From: Verrucomicrobiota bacterium
Lineage (GTDB): Bacteria; Verrucomicrobiota; Verrucomicrobiia; Chthoniobacterales; Terrimicrobiaceae
Assembly: GCA_026398255.1 (NCBI GenBank)
Contig: JAPLTG010000004.1
Coordinates: forward strand, 1 to 64,000
Length of the DNA: 64,000 nucleotides
Direction: 5' to 3'
Below the pieces are notes generated by a model. The model was not told the DNA's origin. It did not search any database and saw nothing but the letters and a program-made list of their open reading frames with translations. The translations under genes and the position numbers were made by a program. Shown piece after piece: positions 63,501-64,000 of this stretch (its first letter is position 1; every line of letters starts with the position of its first letter).

Positions 63501-64000
63501 CGCGGTGACGATTTCCTCGCGGATCGGATCGATCGGCGGGTTGGTGACCTGCGCGAAGAGTTGCTTGAAGTAGTTATAGAGAAGAACCGGCTTGTCGGAT
63601 AGCACCGCAAGCGGGGTGTCGGTGCCCATCGAGCCGATGGGCTGAACGCCATCCCGGGCCATGGGGCCGAGGATCACGCGCTGGTCTTCAAAGGTGTAAC
63701 CAAACGCCTGCTGGCGCTGGAGGATCGTCTCGTGATCCGGCAGGTATTCGGCTGGCGGCTTGGGCAGGTCCGTGAGCAGGACATGGTTTTGATCGAGCCA
63801 CTGACGGTAGGGGTGCTCGTGGATGATTTCGTTTTTGATCTCCTCGTCGGAAATGATGCGGCCCTTCGAGGTATCGACCAGGAACATGCGGCCAGGCTGA
63901 ATCCGGCCTTTTTGCTCGATGCGCTCAGGAGCAATCGGGAGAACGCCGGTTTCAGAGGCCATGATGACGAGGCCGTCTTTTGTGACCCAATAACGCGAGG
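60531..64000 (-). CDS. gltB: glutamate synthase large subunit, 5' end cut by window
   Basis: About 1156 residues are visible; the frame stays open to the right edge. The bases before the first internal Met read [18 protein letters not shown], so the real start, with the glutamine-amidotransferase Cys, is beyond the window. Seen here: the end of the amidotransferase domain, the central domain ([18 protein letters not shown]), the FMN domain with [15 protein letters not shown] and [20 protein letters not shown], the 3Fe-4S ligands in [20 protein letters not shown], and the C-terminal GXGXG beta-helix. Ends directly before gltD. Confidence 0.96.
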   Translation of the reverse strand, partial: SRYWVTKDGLVIMASETGVLPIAPERIEQKGRIQPGRMFLVDTSKGRIISDEEIKNEIIHEHPYRQWLDQNHVLLTDLPKPPAEYLPDHETILQRQQAFGYTFEDQRVILGPMARDGVQPIGSMGTDTPLAVLSDKPVLLYNYFKQLFAQVTNPPIDPIREEIVTATTTMLGSEANLLDPTPESCRMIKLDEPIIDNSALEQIRHVDTKNFRPVTIPILFEASAGPGALEQALETLFADSDKALAEGKNIIILSDRGVDKDHVAIPALLAVAGLHHHLIRNGTRTKASFVLESGEPREVHHFALLLGYGISAINPYLAFESLDDMIRQGMLQGVDHKKAVKNFIKASVKGVVKTMAKMGISTVKSYRGAQIFEAVGLNHSVVDKYFCWTPSRVEGIGLKEIGEELFRRHRRAYPIGEVVNPTLDPGGDYQWRSDGEQHLFNPETIHSLQKAVRTADFAIFKKYSALVNEQEKHHFTLRGMLQFKKTTPVPIDEVETVEQIVRRFKTGAMSYGSISKEAHEALAIAMNRLGGKSNTGEGGEDPERFTWSENGDSMNSAIKQVASGRFGVTSHYLTNAREIQIKMAQGAKPGEGGELPGNKVNPSIAKTRGTTPGVGLISPPPHHDIYSIEDLAELIHDLKNANRAARISVKLVSEVGVGTIAAGVAKAHADVVLISGFDGGTGASPLSSIKHAGMPWELGLAETHQTLVLNNLRSRIAVETDGQLKTGRDVAIAALLGAEEFGFATAPLVTLGCIMMRVCHKNTCPVGVATQNPELRKNFTGDPAHAVNFMRFIAQELREIMAELGFRTVQEMVGRVDKLESRKAVDHWKARGLDLSPLLYSPPVGPEVGRYCQLEQDHGIAKSLDMTVLMEICKPALERGEKVRATLPVKNINRVVGTIIGNEVTRKHGAAGLPADTIHLHFQGSSGQSLGAFMPHGMTIELEGDTNDYLGKGLSGGRIVLYPPKGSTFKAEENIICGNVALYGATRGEVFLRGMAGERFGVRNSGVNTVVEGLGDHGCEYMTGGRVVVLGNTGRNFAAGMSGGIAYILDEAGNFASERCNKAMVALEKLEDPAEIEELRELIERHVEYTGSERGKAILADWKNVLPKFVKVIPHDYKRVLQALAQAKADGLDSEEAIDAAFEANSRDISRVGGN

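Overview
The window looks like chromosomal DNA of a GC-rich, Gram-negative heterotroph, most plausibly Verrucomicrobiota. Pointers are a PrxQ/MscS/sulfatase/AraC neighbourhood, a large secreted chitinolytic enzyme, verrucomicrobial-type prepilins, few clear Shine-Dalgarno sites, and several families of short palindromic intergenic elements. This placement is an inference; no 16S rRNA gene is present.

Layout. 1-6 kb: a partial yceD, a phosphatase-fold pseudoenzyme, tRNA-Gln(UUG), a small sigma/anti-sigma-like pair, a peroxiredoxin, a membrane TPR protein and an AraC regulator. 6-11 kb: a sulfatase lacking its catalytic segment, an MscS channel, a secreted unknown, a frameshifted HAD phosphatase and a repeat-rich gap with an antitoxin remnant. 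11-15 kb: a fatty-acid desaturase and a phosphoglucomutase/phosphomannomutase. 14.4-29.9 kb: a chemotaxis cluster on the minus strand (cheX, REC-REC-STAS, an OprB porin, cheW, STAS, cheA, mcp, cheB, cheR, a soluble receptor-like protein, cheY, a cheW fragment, a second cheB). It is interrupted by a plus-strand KefB-type antiporter. No flagellar genes are visible. 30-42 kb: a duplicated class II aldolase, a VapBC-type toxin-antitoxin pair, a secreted LPMO-CBM2-CBM2-GH18 chitinase, a prepilin, a cytochrome c/sugar dehydrogenase, tmRNA, yqgE, a serine hydrolase, and smaller genes.

42-48.4 kb holds a type I restriction-modification operon (hsdM-hsdS-Bro-N gene-hsdR). Its intergenic part carries three 27-nt perfect hairpins at an exact 51-nt period. 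A fourth hairpin of the same design lies inside the Bro-N coding region. This is the most unusual structure in the window. 48.4-56.4 kb: a minus-strand run of trpG, trpE, lemA, a redoxin, a GH26-like hydrolase and a giant GH18-like/deacetylase/GT2 fusion. 56.5-64 kb: pyrD, an isolated rpsJ-rplC pair closed by a strong terminator, and gltD-gltB (glutamate synthase, cut by the window edge).

Two themes recur. First, several genes are broken or have lost catalytic residues (alkaline phosphatase fold, sulfatase, HAD, cheW, PIN toxin, antitoxin, GH18 domain). If the sequence comes from a metagenome assembly, the two internal deletions in sulfatase and HAD need checking against reads. Second, short inverted-repeat elements sit between many genes, and one repeat appears to have supplied the end of a coding sequence.
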